This document shows, one piece after another, positions 37,601-52,600 of a DNA stretch of 64,000 bases. This DNA is from Burhinus oedicnemus. Its lineage: Eukaryota > Chordata > Aves > Charadriiformes > Burhinidae. The translations under genes and the position numbers were made by a program. The stretch lies in the NCBI GenBank assembly GCA_008921705.1, contig VFFE01007738.1:2039732-2103731 (forward strand). The letters run 5' to 3'. How positions within the stretch are numbered: position 1 is the first letter of the stretch; each line of letters opens with the position of its first letter. A model generated the notes under the pieces. It was not told the DNA's origin. It ran no database searches and saw only the letters and a list, made by a program, of their open reading frames with translations.

Positions 37601-40600
37601 CACACACCACCGCTCCCGGGAAGCATGGTGCTTCAGCAGCCAGCTGTGCGGCATAAACCCCAGTCCCAGTGCCACCCACCAGCTCTGACCTGGAGAGATT
37701 CCAAGGCTGTCTCTTGCTTCTTTGCAAAGACGACTTCATCCCCCGAGAAATCAAGTAAACTTATCTTAGAGGCACACTTGTAAAGCATGGGGTTCTTGCT
37801 AGGCAAGATGCAGTCTAGAAAGTATTTCTAAGATATTAATACATTTTCAGCAACCTAGAAAAAGCAATACTTGAATGGGATAAACTTGTTGACAACACCT
37901 AGGTTCGCAAAAAACTACTGTCACCTCAAACCCTTAAGATCAGCTTTTGCTGCTGTTGACATACTTGCCATTTCTTTCTGTATCTTGCAAGACAAAATAA
38001 CACTTTGAAGTTGTTTATAGACTCGGCAACTTCTACAAATAAGCCTCCTGTTTTGGATAAACAGTCCTGTTTTTATGCTTTAAATTAATACTATATGGTT
38101 CTGAAAAGTTTAATATGCAGTTCAAGGATTTTTGGCTTAATCAGAATTAAGATATTGCACTCAGCTTGAGATAAGCATAGTGGCAAAAAGTTTGTTTTTC
38201 CTATTTGAGCAATACTTGCAGAAGGCGGTCAAGGAGCCTTTATTAAGAAAGTACACACTGCAATTACATTAACCCATAACAGAAAATAAACTTTTGTTTG
38301 CATCAGGAAGCAGCACTGCAAGCCCGTTTTCAGCCCATTTGTTTCAGAGAAGCTGCTTTTGATTTGTGTTCAACCTTCCACGTATAAAGAGGATCCTGGC
38401 TGGTGTGTGGGGTGCAATACACTGAACAGGAATTTGCTACAATCTCTTAAAGCAAAAAGGGAGACTTCTGAACAGCGAACACTCACCATTATTTATAGCT
38501 GATACACACTCTTCCTCCAGCAATAGTGAAGTCCTTGACACAATCCTTCATTAGATCTACTGTATCCTTACCAGCAGCCAACCACACAGGGCAGTGAAAG
38601 GAGAAAGCTCTGAAGAGAAGCTGCATGTTTGCACACCTTACCCAAAGGGTCACCCCAGTTGCTTCCAGACAAGGGAAGAGGCCACCTTGGAAGCAGGGGT
38701 ATACGAACACAGTTCACAACAATCTCTCCCCCTGGTTTACGCACCATCCTAATACAGCAAACCATGCATCTTTCCCTTAACATTGCCCAACTTCAAACAT
38801 GGTAACTAACTGCTCTGAATTGGCAAGTCCGCAGCTTATATACTTCTCAGAATATGTTCTAGCACAGGAAGGTAGGGCATCATTTTTCTCCTCACATGCC
38901 CAAACACATTTGTCCTTGCACATACTTCTTTCCCCATTTATGCAAGAAGCCCATCATGGGAAATACACTCTCCACTGCCAGAAGATGCATTCACACAGGT
39001 GGCTGTGCCAAGCCCCGTGCCAGCTCCCCCATACATCCCCCCACCACGCGCAGCCCTCACTGCCGCCCTGCTGCTCAGCCTTCAGCCAAGCGACCCAGTT
39101 TCAGCCAACACCCTGATCGTGTCTTAATACCTGTCTTAGCTGCTACCTTCTAGCTAAGCCCACAACTGACAAATACTCGAAGAATATCACCAGTCTGTTT
39201 CATAAGATAACTTAGCACAGATAAGTTGTGATGGACGAGGATTTACAAAGCGGTAAACAACACCCACTCATGCCTAAAAGTCTTACCATCCCTGCGATGC
39301 TATCAGTACTGCCCATATGTGCTTCTCCTGCACGGCCAGGAAACAGTACTGGGAGAATGCAGGCACTGAAGGGGAAAAAAACCAAGCTAAGATGCACCTA
39401 AGGCATAGACAGTTGAACACTCAACAGTTTTCCCTCACCAGGTTTGACCAAATTTTCTGCTCTGTAGTGAGCAGCTGTTTGTTTCAAAACCTTCCCTTCT
39501 GCATTTCCTCTCTGCTTTACTTCACAGCTGCCTTCTCATACCACTCTACCACCTCTACCATCACCCTCCTTCTCTCCTGTTTAAGAAAAAAACATTAAAA
39601 CATCAGGGTTACAAAGATGACTAGGGGACTGGAACATCTTTCTTATGAGGAAAGGCTGAGGGACTTGGGTCTTTTTAGTCTGGAGAAAAGAAGACTGAGG
39701 GGGGATCTCATCAATGCTTACAAATACTTAAAGGGAGGGTGCCAGGAGGATGGCACCAGTCTTTTTGCAGTGGTGCCCAGTGACAGGACAAGAGGTAACA
39801 GGCACAAACTTGACCATAGGAAGTTCCATCTAAACATGAGGAGGAACTTCTTTCCTTTGAGGGTGGCAGAGCACTGGAACAGGCTGTCCAGAGAGGTGGT
39901 GGAGTCTCTGACTCTGAAGACATTCCAAACCCACGTGGACGCTGTCCTGTCCAACCTGCTCTAGCTGACCCTGCTCTGGCAAGGGGGGGTTGGACTAGAT
40001 GATCTCCAGAGGTCCCTTCCAGCTCCGGGGATTCTGTGATTAAAACCCCCCGTCTTCAGTGAATCCACTCATTAACAGACTTTGTCAAAGGTGATGTGTG
40101 AAAAAGGTGATGTCAGAAGCCACTGCAGAAGAGTTATTTTTGCAGTTCTGGAAACTGAGTAATTGCTTGTTTAGCCTACAGAATTTGCATTGTTTTAACA
40201 GAAGCATACAGGAAGTCTTACCACTAATACCAAATGCATCTCTCAAGGTTAAAGGTGATGCAGAAAACCTATTTTCTAGATCCAAGCTAAAAAGACAGGA
40301 GTAGCTGAGCAGATCGTTCTTAATTGATGGCAGCTGCAGGAAATTTGCTCTTTCTGCCTCTGCTCTAAGCTTACATAAAGAAAACAATTTCATCTATGTT
40401 TGCATACAATTCAGAGACAAATTTAATCAACCCCCAGAATCTCCCCTAACTGGCGGATTTTTCACCTAAGTTATGTAGCGTATGATGGGATAAGGGACCT
40501 CTGGTTTTGAAGTGCCTGAATCTCCAGCACTGATGTGACTTTTTAGGACACAAATATTAGGAGAGACTTGAACAACACTAGCGTCAGTTTAATACGATGA

Positions 40601-43600
40601 GGAGTGCTCTTAAACGCAGTGAAGCCAACCTAAAGGGTGGCTGCTGCAAGAAGCACGGCTCCACGAGCACGTTCCTGCCGCTTGCCTCAGGCCAGCCAGG
40701 GCATTTGACGCTGCCAGTCCCACATAGATGTGGAGAGTTAGCCTTGCAGAAAACTACAGAAGAAATGCAAAAAAAGAAGTTTTCTTCTATGCCATCTTCA
40801 TGAACAACCTCACTGCCAGCAAACACAAAGCGATGTCATTTGCAGAAGGGTCCCCCTTTCCTAGAGCATCACTAGCTAAAATACAAACCAACAACTGCTT
40901 TGTTGCAGTTGGATTTAGCACCAAAGGGCAGAGAGAAGTGTTGGTAAGTACAGCAGTGCACAGGACAGAAAGGACACCAAATGTATTTATCAATTCACAG
41001 TGAAACTTATGAAGATGCTAGCTTGGATATGCTAAAGAAAATCCCAGGAAGGAAGGACTGAGTTGGTACAGGGTCCTCTTGAATTTAAAAAAGAAAAAAG
41101 GTTTTAGCACAGGATATGGAAAACAAAAGTAGAAGAACAGACCTTCTGTAGAGATTAAGTCTTAAAATTTTCATGCTTTTGAAATTTTAGACTTCAGGAT
41201 AAAATGGTACAGTTTTCTTACTGCTAGCTGTTTGGAAACAAAAGGATGCAGAGATCACTTCTAAGTCTTCTCAAACAACATTAAGCTTCCAGGTTTAAGT
41301 GACAAAAAAAAAAAGTCAGGACTTAAAGTCAGACGAACTCTGGCAAGTGCCAATCAAGCGGCCGTGAGACCTGCGGAAGGCCAGGCAGATGAGGGTATCA
41401 ACAGAAGCATGTTTTGCAGCACACAGGCGTACCCTGTTCCTGCCTCCTGCCCTTCACCCCTCTGCAGGGGAAGTTTTTCCAGCAAAACCCATGGCTGCAG
41501 ACCCTTAAGCGTGCACCAGCACACCGGTCTGACATGCACATGGAGCAGCACACTGTGCTTTGACCTGGCCCCAGTGTCACCATTGGCTAGGCTGGAACAC
41601 TTCAGGACAAGCATTGAGTGCTCTTGACCCTCTGCAGCCCACTCAAAATGTCATTTTAAATTCTGCGTCCTCAATCCGGCTTGCAATTCTTGCCATCTAA
41701 TGAATTTAGTAATAGAAAATATCTACTAGAACAACTCAGACCCTTGACTTTAATCCCTTCCTCTTGGTAATTGAATTCTGGATCCATCATTACCCTCTCT
41801 CGCTCTGACATATCATCCTCGTTGGCTCTCTAACATAAGAGCAGTTTTCATAATTTTCTACTGAAGCTCCTATGCGGACTCACTCCAATTTCTCTGGCTC
41901 ACAGCTTTTTGTCACTTCTGTCCTCCTCTTTTGCATCATCCCCGCTGAGTCACCTAATCTCTTTCCTTTCTGAACACACCTACCCACTCTCTCCTCTTGT
42001 TCTTCCACGCTACGGCGTGCCATCAGGTTGACAGGAGCACCGTATTTTTACGTGCTTCCGCTCAGCAGATGTGTTCAAGTCCTCTCCCTCCTCTGTCTCG
42101 TCTCAGAATCATTCCAACCTTACCATCTTACCAGTCGTTTTCCCCCAAAGCGCTACTTACTTTCAAGGATAAAATTTGGTAGCTCACAAGCCCGAGCTGC
42201 AACCTGCTCCCTGCCCTGTGCGGGCACCCCCAGAAGTGGCCAGCTCATGCCTTAAGCCTCTACAACAGGATGAAAGGATTTAAAAATTAGCAGTTGCTGG
42301 GCCCTCAGAGTTAGGCTCCTACTATTTTTGGAGAGAAATTTCCAATTAATCCGTTTTCTGAGCTGCAGTTTACTCAGTTTCTTTAGAGCAATGCTTTATT
42401 TGCCAAGAGGCAAACCACTGCTGCTGGAGAAGGGCACTGCTCTGCTCAGCAGGGACAATCTGCTGTGTTTCATGTAACTACCACTTTTACAAGTGTCAAG
42501 AGTGACAATTTTTGCCATAGCATCATTTGGATTGCTGCTACAGTGGCTTCTGCCCAGGTAAGCTTGCTCCCAACCTTAAAACTTTACTCCTTTGTCCGTG
42601 TTAAGGCAGACGTCCAGCCTGCACCTTCAAGGAGACAAAAGTGCTCCAAAAACCTACTCAACCAATTTGAAACTTCAAAAAACTGCTCTTAGACATCAGA
42701 AAAATCTCAGCACTGATTTGTTTTCATTTTAATACTAGCAGTCTTTTTGCAAAATGCTCCTTCCTTCAAGTGCTAAACCTCCTCCCGCTTTGTAATAGCT
42801 ACACTACACAACATAAGTGGCCAATGTCCCTTTCAAAAAGGAAATTAAGATGCCTTTCTACAGAAATAATGTGATAACACATGGCTGCCTTGCAAAACAA
42901 ATGTAAATATTTTACTACACAAAAACCATTTCAAACGCATACATTTTACTGACTATGCTGATCTCCAGACAAATGGATAACCTTAAGGGAGAAACATTTT
43001 CTTTTAGTTTCAGTCTTCTCCCTCTCTCATCCTTTTTTATCTCTGGCCTTTTTTCCAAGAGCTTTGTATCTGCTCCCTCAAATCCATGCAGTTCACCCGT
43101 TTGAACCCAAGCACTGGGCACAGTGCTGGTTTCCGTGCCACCCTGCAGGAATCTGTCACCAACCTGCTGCAGAAAAGCTCCTCACTTGGGAGCTGCAGCT
43201 GCTGCCCCCGACACCCACCACTGCTGCACCTTCCTCCGACACCAGGACCAAAGCTTTGCACAGGGCCAGAGAGCAAGGCAGGCAACAGCTAAGCTGGAGC
43301 CAGAGGATTCAGCATGCTGCTGAATTTCCCCAACCAGGCAACTGGCTTTGCAGGCTCACTGGAGGCAAGCAAGATCGCAGTGGCCGCCCCACGGCAGCCA
43401 GAGGCACATGCATCACAGGAGGAGATCAAGGATGTCACCAGTGTTGGGTATGGTAAATGCTTTGCAAATTTTGTCTCTACATAAGAAAGGTATTTGCAAG
43501 CTGCAGGACAAGGCAGAGAAAATTAAAAATACCAGAGGGAAGCCATAGCAGGAAAAGCCGGTTGTTTCGGTTGTTTGCAACATTATCACTACAGAAGCAC

Positions 43601-46600
43601 ACTGGACCATAAAAAGACTTTTTTTAAAAAAAACCCAAACATATCCCTACCGTGTTACAAGTCAATTGCCAATATTCACATTACTCAGGGCTATTGTATG
43701 TAGCACAGCATAGCTGCTAGAAATCCTCTGCAGAACCCGTTTGACACCAATCTTAGCTCTGTGTTAAACATATACATGAAATAAAAGCTCCTCTATTGCC
43801 TCTTCTAGCGTAATGCTCCTTTTCTCAATTCCCACATCTTACACAACTCTAGATCACCCCAAGCCAGAAAGCTCCTTTTATTTCGTCACTCCAGCCCTTC
43901 CCATCATGCATAGAGGACTGGGACTAGAATGTGTGTAGCCAAAGATGGAATATTTTAAAAAATATTAATGTTAGTATTTTACCCTCAGCTGGGAGTTAGA
44001 TAGTTGCCTGAATTGGAGAGGAAGTACTTTAAAGAGACAGATAAAAATCACTATTTGTTTTCAGCAGCATTTAAGGAAACATCTCACTGTTGTAGGTAAC
44101 CTGCAACGCCTCGGCACTGATGCATGCACCTCAAGTGCTCTTCACTCTGGAGACCTCCAAGTGGAAACCAGTCGAGAAGAGGAAGGAAGGCTTTTCAAAG
44201 GGCCAAGTCAGTCCTCTGACATGGAATTTGTGTACTTTGGAAATACTCAGAACATGGCTGCACAATATACAGAAACAACAAGCTCACCATTTCCCTCCTG
44301 CTGTATGTACACTAGTAAATGTGCTGTTTTAACTTACCGCCTGCCTTAATGACCTTAAATTTCTCTCCCTCTTGCAGAGACTTAGGATCTAGGAATCTCC
44401 TGCAATAAATTCTTTATTTTGCATTTCCTTAATTATGGACAGATTTGAAAAGTACCCTGCAGATGTTTCCATCTCATAGAGTGTGGGAGCAGACCTTACT
44501 GTTGAGTTTCAAAATGAAAAAGCACGTACCTGGATTAACTTTTTAATAGAAACAAGGGTGACATCATTGTAAGTTTACCATTTGGCTTTTCAGAAGTCTT
44601 GTGACCCCAGATTTTGACACCTTTTGACAAAACCCCCAGATTTTTTACAGCTGAGAAACAAAATGTCCCCCAGACTAGTAACATTTCAAACCTCACATAC
44701 TACTGCTTTAAAGCTGCTACTAGAGAGCACAAGACAAAGCAGTATGTGAACTTTTGCAGAGAAAGACAGGGTGTAGGGGAGATAAAGCACGCTGGTAATT
44801 TTCCTTTCATAGCGTTCTACTTGTAGAACTTCATGCTAACAGCTAAGTTAATTATTTATACTCCAAGAGCTTATTTTGAACTCAGCTCCTGCTCCATCCC
44901 TCGCAGCGCTCGCGTGCCTGCCGCCACGGCCAGCAAGTCAGGAAGCCGATCGGCAAGGCTGGCCTGTCCGTTTTGCTGGATTAATTCCCAGCCAAATTAG
45001 CAAGTACAACTTCCCTCTTGATGGCAGCACGAATTCAAATCCATCTGTGTCCCCAGCCACTCTCTCCTGGTACAGCTATTTCAGTGAACTCTCTTAACCA
45101 AGATGGTTATTCATTCTAGCAAGGAAATTCTTTTGTCAGTGTAGTTTAAATATTTGCTAGTATAATTTAAATTGCGAATAAGCTATAATGAGAAAGGATT
45201 TTCTTACAAGTGCCGTGTTAAGAGACTTTTGCCTGCACAAGTTATAGATATGATTCTCCCACCACCTGAGTACCTTTCAGCCAGACTGATGCCAGACCAG
45301 GACGGCAGTTTCACACCTGTGTCTGGGAGTACCTCCTCACACCAGCATACAGACCTTGCCATCCTTCTCTCATCTCTTCGCGGCTATCTCTACGCAAGCA
45401 CCACATAGCTACGTCGAAAACTGGATCAGTTAATGGATCTGAATTAAGGCTAACAGCACAAAAGGGACAATTCATGCTTCAGTCTTTAAAAATGAGTCTT
45501 TCGCCATCCCTTACATTTTAAATATTAAACCCAAAACCTTAAATCATTCTACTTGGAGAACATAGCTTGTATTTAATTTTTTACCTTCAGCTTTAGTTCT
45601 CCAATTTGCACCACTGATTGATTGTTTAACAGGACCCATGGCCTTTAGGAGGCCACGTTTCCTCATATTTTCCTTCAACAGGGTTGGCATTATGTGTTTC
45701 ATTAGAGTTTCAGAAAAGTGTCAAGCACCATCGGTAGTCTGTGGTACACAAAACCCCACACCTCAAAACTGCAGTTCTGCTTCACACCTTGAAACAAACC
45801 ACTTAAAGTCCATTTTAAAATACTAAATTTGCACTGCTCAGTTGATTCCTTATAAGTTATTCCCGTTGCTTTCAAATTTAGGCTAAGAGGTGACAAAAGC
45901 AAGAAAAAAAGAAGCATACCTAAAGCATGGCTCTCTTCCACTTTCAGCTACAACTCTCTAGTAAATACATAATGAAATATCTCTGGCATTAAGCAGATCT
46001 TAAGAATATCTGTAGGATTTTTTTTATTTTCTTTTTTTAGGTAAGTGAAAGTGGTTAATCTACACTGAATTTATTTTTCCAATATAACAAGAGTACAAAA
46101 TACTCACCCCTTGGGATCCTTGAAACTGAATTGCAGGTTGAGCAGAAACGCGACCCTAGGAAAGAAAGAAAACAAGTGGAACATAAGCAAAATGACAAAC
46201 CTCCATGCTCCGGCAGAAGTTACTCTGCTGCTGAAAGAGAAGGTGGATGCACCCACAGCAAACGGGAGGGCTCCTCGCACCCGTACCACGATGCAGACCC
46301 CAGCCAGGGCTCCAGCAGCGGGTCCAGGCTCCCTGCAGCACCCAGGGCTTCTTCCTCCGCCGAGGAGCCCAAGAGCGGCTGCGTTATCGGGCTCCGCAAG
46401 GACACCAGGGCACCACGGGGAGTCTGAGAAAGCGCTTCAAAAAACGCTACATTGGTATCTGCTGGCAGGGAAAGGAACAACCACCCCTCCTCTGCCCGAA
46501 GTACCACTGAAAGTGGGAGTCCAAAACGGCATGCTTTCCCCTGCCAAACATGCTGCCCCCGCTCTGCTGTCTCAGTCACTTCTGGGCTGGGATTGGCTTC

Positions 46601-49600
46601 ATTTCCAAAGAGACTATTCAATGACACCATTTTTACACATATTTGAGTTGTAGGTATCGGCTCAAATTATGTGATTAACACAGGCAACCTGCCTACTTGA
46701 AATGTCTCGGTAATGATGGCTTTCTTCATTAGGACAACGCTCAGGCCTCCATCGCTTCCCACCGTCATGGACAACCTGCTCTTCGCCCGGGCTCCCACGC
46801 ATGCACCAGTACTGCCAGGAGCACTTGCAAGGCTGCCAACCAAAGCCCCCGGCACAGCACCTCCCGTGCTGCTCCCAGCAGTGCGGACAGCCGGCTGTCC
46901 TCAGGAGGGCAGGAATAGCACCCCTCTTCTGCTCTTACGCTCTTAACCCAAGATAATTGCCTCAGCCAGCACGTGTCTTAAAGACGAAAAGAGATTTAGT
47001 ACAATTAAACTACCTCCAAAAAACTTCTGAGCTCCCCCAAACAATCCTCGCTTCTCCAGCTAGGTATCTGCCAAAGGAAATACACAATATGGCCAAAAAT
47101 AACAAAAGCCACCTGCGCCTTATCTTTATAATTTCACAGCACCAAGAGCAGCCTGTTCCTGACCTGCAAGGATGGAAGTGTCCTGCACTGCTTCTGTGCT
47201 GACATCGCAGTCCATGAAGACTTGCAAACATTAACAAGGGAAAGAAAAAAGAAAAAAAGAAAGAAAAATCAAGGGGCTTGCTAGTTGGAAACGACTTTTC
47301 TCTGACACAAGCTGGCTTCTGGTCAGATATGCTCCTCGACACAGCCCAAATAGAAACACCACCAGTGCCAGCAGGAGCCCACTGATAAGAATATCCCATT
47401 TTAGCAGCAATGCTGACTTTGCTCAGCTTTAGTGAATCCTGAAATTATGCTGCTGGACACAAAACCATAGGGCTGCTATGCTGACTAGCTCACTTTGCTA
47501 GGCTTTGTGCACAGGGTGTTACAGGGAGTTTGCCAACCCACTGCAAACACTTATGCTAAACATGTTGCACCAAAGGATAAAATCCTAATGAATACAGACT
47601 TTATTCCAGTAAAAGCAAGTGCTTATGGACTTAAAATTTAGGTGCCGTTCAGGAGTATTCAGGACTTGGTATCACTAGAAAGGTGAGTTACATCCAATCC
47701 CTGTCCTCTCCTCCCTCCAGCTACAGGTTCCTCCTCCTTCACTTGCACTTGTCTCACCCTTTTGCAATAAAATCCATCTCACTCATCCAGCAGAAAACTT
47801 CCCATGCGGGATTTGGCGATAAGCTGATCCTGCTCCCACAGGTGCCAGCGAGTGCTGGAGCCGGCGGAGGGCTGGCAGCAGGAGTGCGTGACTAAGCCCA
47901 GCCTTACCAGTGCCCAACGTCACCTGCGAGCATCGCCCAACACCAGGAATCCCAGAGAGGGGCTCAGGCAGAAATAATACCACTGGAGAGCTGGAGTTCC
48001 CACACAAATGGACAGTGGGGTCTTGAAAAATGACTAGACTTGTTTTTTCCATGATCAGAGGCTTATACACTATCTCAAGTTACACAGCAGCCAACAACAC
48101 GTACAACCCTAAGCCCTGCAGTGGCTTACTGCAAATTTATCTGCTCCACAAACCTCCCAGCTTAAAGCCAGAAACTTTTAGAAGCGAGCCGAGTTTGAGA
48201 TTACTAATGTACCTATCTGCTTAGCCAGCATATACAAGTAAACTCATTTAAAAAATGCAATGAGTTACACATGCAGAGTCTGGTGCACAGTTATGAATCC
48301 TAACCCTTGTCTGAGCTTTTCAAGAATGAAGTTTAATGCTCCAAACAGAAATTAACATATGAAGGCAATTTGCAAAACACCAAGCCAGACAGGAGATGCA
48401 ATGATTGCACAGGACCACACAGAAGCCATCACCTTCTTACAGGAGCTGACAGAATTTGACACGAGCTGGTTTTTGAGCTGGAAAAACTGTGCTGGCATAA
48501 CCAGCCACCTCCCCTGCTTCTGTGTGAGGAAATGCCATTAGAAAAAAATCTCCATTTAGCAGGACATCAAGCAGAAGGGTGTCATCTACCTGCTGACAGG
48601 TGGTCTAGAGAGCCAGGCTGCTGCGGCAGGGAGCAGCGCAGGGGACCTTATCCTTCAAGCCAAACCTTCTGTCACCTTCCATGTCTGAGGAGCCAACTGC
48701 TCTGAACAGCCACCACACGGGCCTGAGGCTTCAGCATGGATGCAGGAAGCGCTTCCAAACACTCCCTTCCCTCTGCTCCCCCACGATCACCCAGTTTTCC
48801 TGTGTTTCTTTTCTCACAACAAAGAGCATAAAGTTTTGGAGAAGTGGCTCTCTGCAGGAGCCCGGGAGTCCCACCACTTTCCTATGCCCATTCCCCTTTA
48901 CTTCCCCACCACCCACTCTCATTAGGAGTGTTAGAGGGTGCATCGCAGTTCTGCATTCATTTGCACACTTGCCATCCACAAATTAGTCTAGTCTCTGTCC
49001 AAACTCCCTGATACTGCCTGCCCCCAGCCTCCTACGACAGCAAGGTGCAGAAGTCCACTGCCCAACAGGTGAACAGACCCACCTACTTTACTTCTATGTA
49101 CAAGTGGTTCCACCAGCTGCCCTCTCGCTCCAGCACTGCAAGACACACTTGTCAGCTCTACCGTCACATCACCTACAATTCCCCAAACCACAGCCCCGTA
49201 TCCTTCACTTCCCAGTGGAGAGCTCCAGCCTCCATGGTCTCTCCTTGCAAGGCAGCTGCTACAGCTGGAGAGGACAGCTCTCCACCTCATATCCCTCACA
49301 AACCAGGATTGCACAGAGGACTCGAAACATGGGTGCCCAAGAGCTTTATACAGCACCAAAGGGACCCTCTCCATCACCCTCAACAGCCTCCCAGATGGTG
49401 TCCAGCTCTTTGCTAGCTTTTCTGGCTGTTGATGCACACTGAACAAATGCTTTCTGAGGACTGGAAATTGTGACTCCAAGATCTCCCATTTTGTAGCTAC
49501 AACTGCCTATTCCAAGTTTCATGTCATTCAGAGCTTAATTTCCCCTACATGTTACTTTACCTATGGTGAAAACCATATGCCACCTTTTTTGCCACTGATC

Positions 49601-52600
49601 CAGATTGACGAGGTCTGTCTGGAGCTCCTCAGCATCACTTTCTGATCACCTGAAAAATGCAAGTATCACCTCCAAGCTTTGATATCCCAATACCTTCTCC
49701 ACGCCACTGCTGAACATGTGAAGTAAAACTGGCTCCAGGACTGACACCTCGGAAATCAGAGGTGAACTCGCTTCCACCCTGAAGAGCCACTGCTAAGCCA
49801 GACCCATTTCTGCACATCATTCCTCCGGTGCTGATCTGACCAGCATCACCTCTCATCTAACATGTGAGCTGACCACTCCTCCCAATATTCTCTCATCAGT
49901 TTGGTCAGTTAAGCCCAAAACTTCTAGAACAGTGCAAACTTGAAAACCCTAAGATCCCACACCCGGGGCATAAACTCCAGTGTCCCATCTAGTTAATCCA
50001 AGGAAGTGATCCTGGAAAAACTGTTAGCGCTGGAGCAATGTGCCCATCGCCTCTCTAAACAATAGGAATAATCAGGCATCAAGTCAGCTGAAAACCAAGC
50101 TACAAACAGCTCCAGGCACCTTCACTTAAGTAATTACTCTTTATTTGCATATGAAGCTTTTATTTCAGATAAGGAGTAAGTTCTCCTCCACAGGACTGGT
50201 TAAAAAAAATTAGCTAGAGGAGCTCTGACATTGAGGTCTTAAATCTCTGATTTGTGGGACAAAAACTCAAGAACTAGCTGGCTTGTCTTCTCCAGGTTCA
50301 CTATTTTGCTTCATAGACTTTGGGCAGGGACTGCATCGGCTCGCAAGACTAGAGATCTGGGCACACACATGGCGCACTGCAAATAACTCAGATATTTATA
50401 AGGCACCACCCTTGTATATGAAGCTAATTATCTACTGTTTTTCAGGCATGTTGACTCAGAGTGAGCAGAAGATGCCTTCCTATCAGCACATTAGAGATTG
50501 TGATGTATAGCAACATTTTTCATATGCTTCGATAATATTTAAGGAGCTATGTATTAAGTAGGAGGAGGCAAGAAGACAATACCAGTGGTCTCTGGAAATG
50601 CCATTCTAAGGTTTTCCCCCTTCCCCTCCTCCTCCTTTCAGCAGCATCTCTTCCCTCCCTCGGGGCTTACAGCCGCCCACTGAGCCCAAAAAAGTTATTT
50701 GTCAATTCAGAGCATGGCCATGTATCAGCACAACTTATCCTGAGGAATTACAGAGGTCTCCTCACAAGGAGAAGAAAAAGTATTTGGAAGGAAAGACTAC
50801 CTGCACTGACAAAGTCCATTAAATTACTACAGACAGCATATCACTGCCATGGAGGATCCCTCCTTACATACACACTCCATCAAGCGCATCAGTCACATCT
50901 CGCTACCCAATGGCTGCAAGGACTGAGGAAGCGAAGCAGCTGGCCAGGCTGCACTTAAAGTTCAGATCACCAACTCTGACCTCCAAATGTGTAATATATT
51001 GAAACGACCACATTGTGAGGTGGCAGAGCCACTGTGATACATGGATGTGGAAGTACAACAGGAATTTAGCCTCCTTTGGTGTATCCATTCTGATTAGTTT
51101 TGCTGGTGTATTTTTTTAAATATACAATGTCTTCACATGATCTGTAGAGTACTCAGTAAGCAGGAAAACCCAAAACATTGAAAAAAACCTTAGCACATGG
51201 CTTCACAACTTGGTTACTACACAAGCCCTAGAGACACAGCACTCATCGTTACACCAAGAGTACTTCACAAACACCAATGCATTTACCCTCTTATTCACCA
51301 TAAGCGAGCATTACTACCATTTAGAAAGAGATGATTACGATCTGCGTTACCTGGTAGTTTTGGGTGTTAGATGTGAAAAAGTCCAAGTTCTGACTTTCAC
51401 TGCGACTCATCAGCACTTGATATTCTCACCTGTAGCTCCTGGTTCCCTTCACTGTACCCACAACCAGTGCACGGCGGTGGTAGTTTACGCGAAGGATGCT
51501 GCCAAAGGGAGGACTCAACCGTCCCGTGCCAAAACCAGACTGCCAGCACTGGCACCGGGACAAGGTAAGCAGAAGCAGCGCACAGATACAAAGAGTAATG
51601 GGCCTCCCTCGTGCATCCCAACAGCTCACCCCATCTCGTGGAGCCACAGCACTGATGTAGCAGCCCTGAAGCCAGACAGGAGCAGCCTTGGGAGAGGGAA
51701 AGCTGTGGAGATGCTGGCTCAGAAGGCAGGACTGCCCCTCCTACGGAAGCTGACAAGTAGACCTACTTAGCTGCACTGGACAACAAAGTTGTATTCTTGC
51801 TGCATGGCCATCATCTGCTCAACAGCCCACGCTGCCTGAAAGGGGAAGGTCCAGCTCCTTTCTCTATCCGTTCCCTCCAGCACTTGTGGGTCTCTTCCAT
51901 AACCACATTCCAACTTGCTAACCTAGAAGAAGACATTCCCAAAAAAATAGTTAAATGGGTGGTTTTCTCCAATGGAAAGAAATGGAATGGGACTTTCCCC
52001 TTTCAGGAGTCATGAAACCTCAAATCAGTTCAAGCCATCTCACAATGTCACTCTGGACACTCAGCTCAGTTGTGTCTCTAGCGATCACCTGTGTGGGATG
52101 CAGGCAAGGCACTACAATCAAGCCATCGCGTTTGCTAGGACAGTGTGTAACTGCCCTCAGTTATTCCTGCAGTCCCGTGTCTCACCAGCCACAACCTTCT
52201 GACATCCGAAACAGGATACGCATCTTAGTCACTTCATACCAGACCTCTGATCTATCCAGGGCAGTCCTGTGCGCTAGACGAGGTAGGAATTCTGCAGGAA
52301 GGCAATGCATCAATACCACTGGAAGAACTACACCTACCACCCAGCTACCCCGAAGACAATTGTAGAGATTAAGATTCCCCCCACACACACTAACAGATTT
52401 GTTTGAAAACAGACTCAGAAGTTCGCAACAACACAAAAATACACAGAATCAGGTCACCCACGCCTTGCTGCCATAAGAAAACAGGTTCAAAAGAGCTTGT
52501 AATCAACCAGTCATTGATGAAAATGCATTTATAATCAAATTGATTAACTCTGCATTAGCAGTTCTATCACACATTAAGATACATGCAATCTTAGATTTCA

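Larger units (their letters stand above)
34483..46107 (-). other. ELL2 intron 2
   Basis: This is the longest intron, about 11.6 kb. It contains two plus-strand CR1 fragments (37.30-37.47 and 39.61-40.04 kb). The rest is AT-rich single-copy-looking DNA with GC-richer pockets at about 37.5-37.7 and 43.1-43.4 kb in which nothing was recognised. Confidence 0.85.

Noticed and set aside
39617..39964. 115-codon intact open frame, possible gene in intron 2
   Set aside because: It is the C-terminal end of the CR1 ORF in a 5'-truncated copy, so it is not an independent gene.
46111..46653. 180-codon plus-strand open frame overlapping ELL2 exon 2
   Set aside because: It overlaps a real exon on the other strand and its low-complexity product resembles nothing known.
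51210..51770. 186-codon plus-strand open frame in intron 1
   Set aside because: It has no recognisable domain, supporting splice context or promoter; it is likely chance in a GC-richer stretch.
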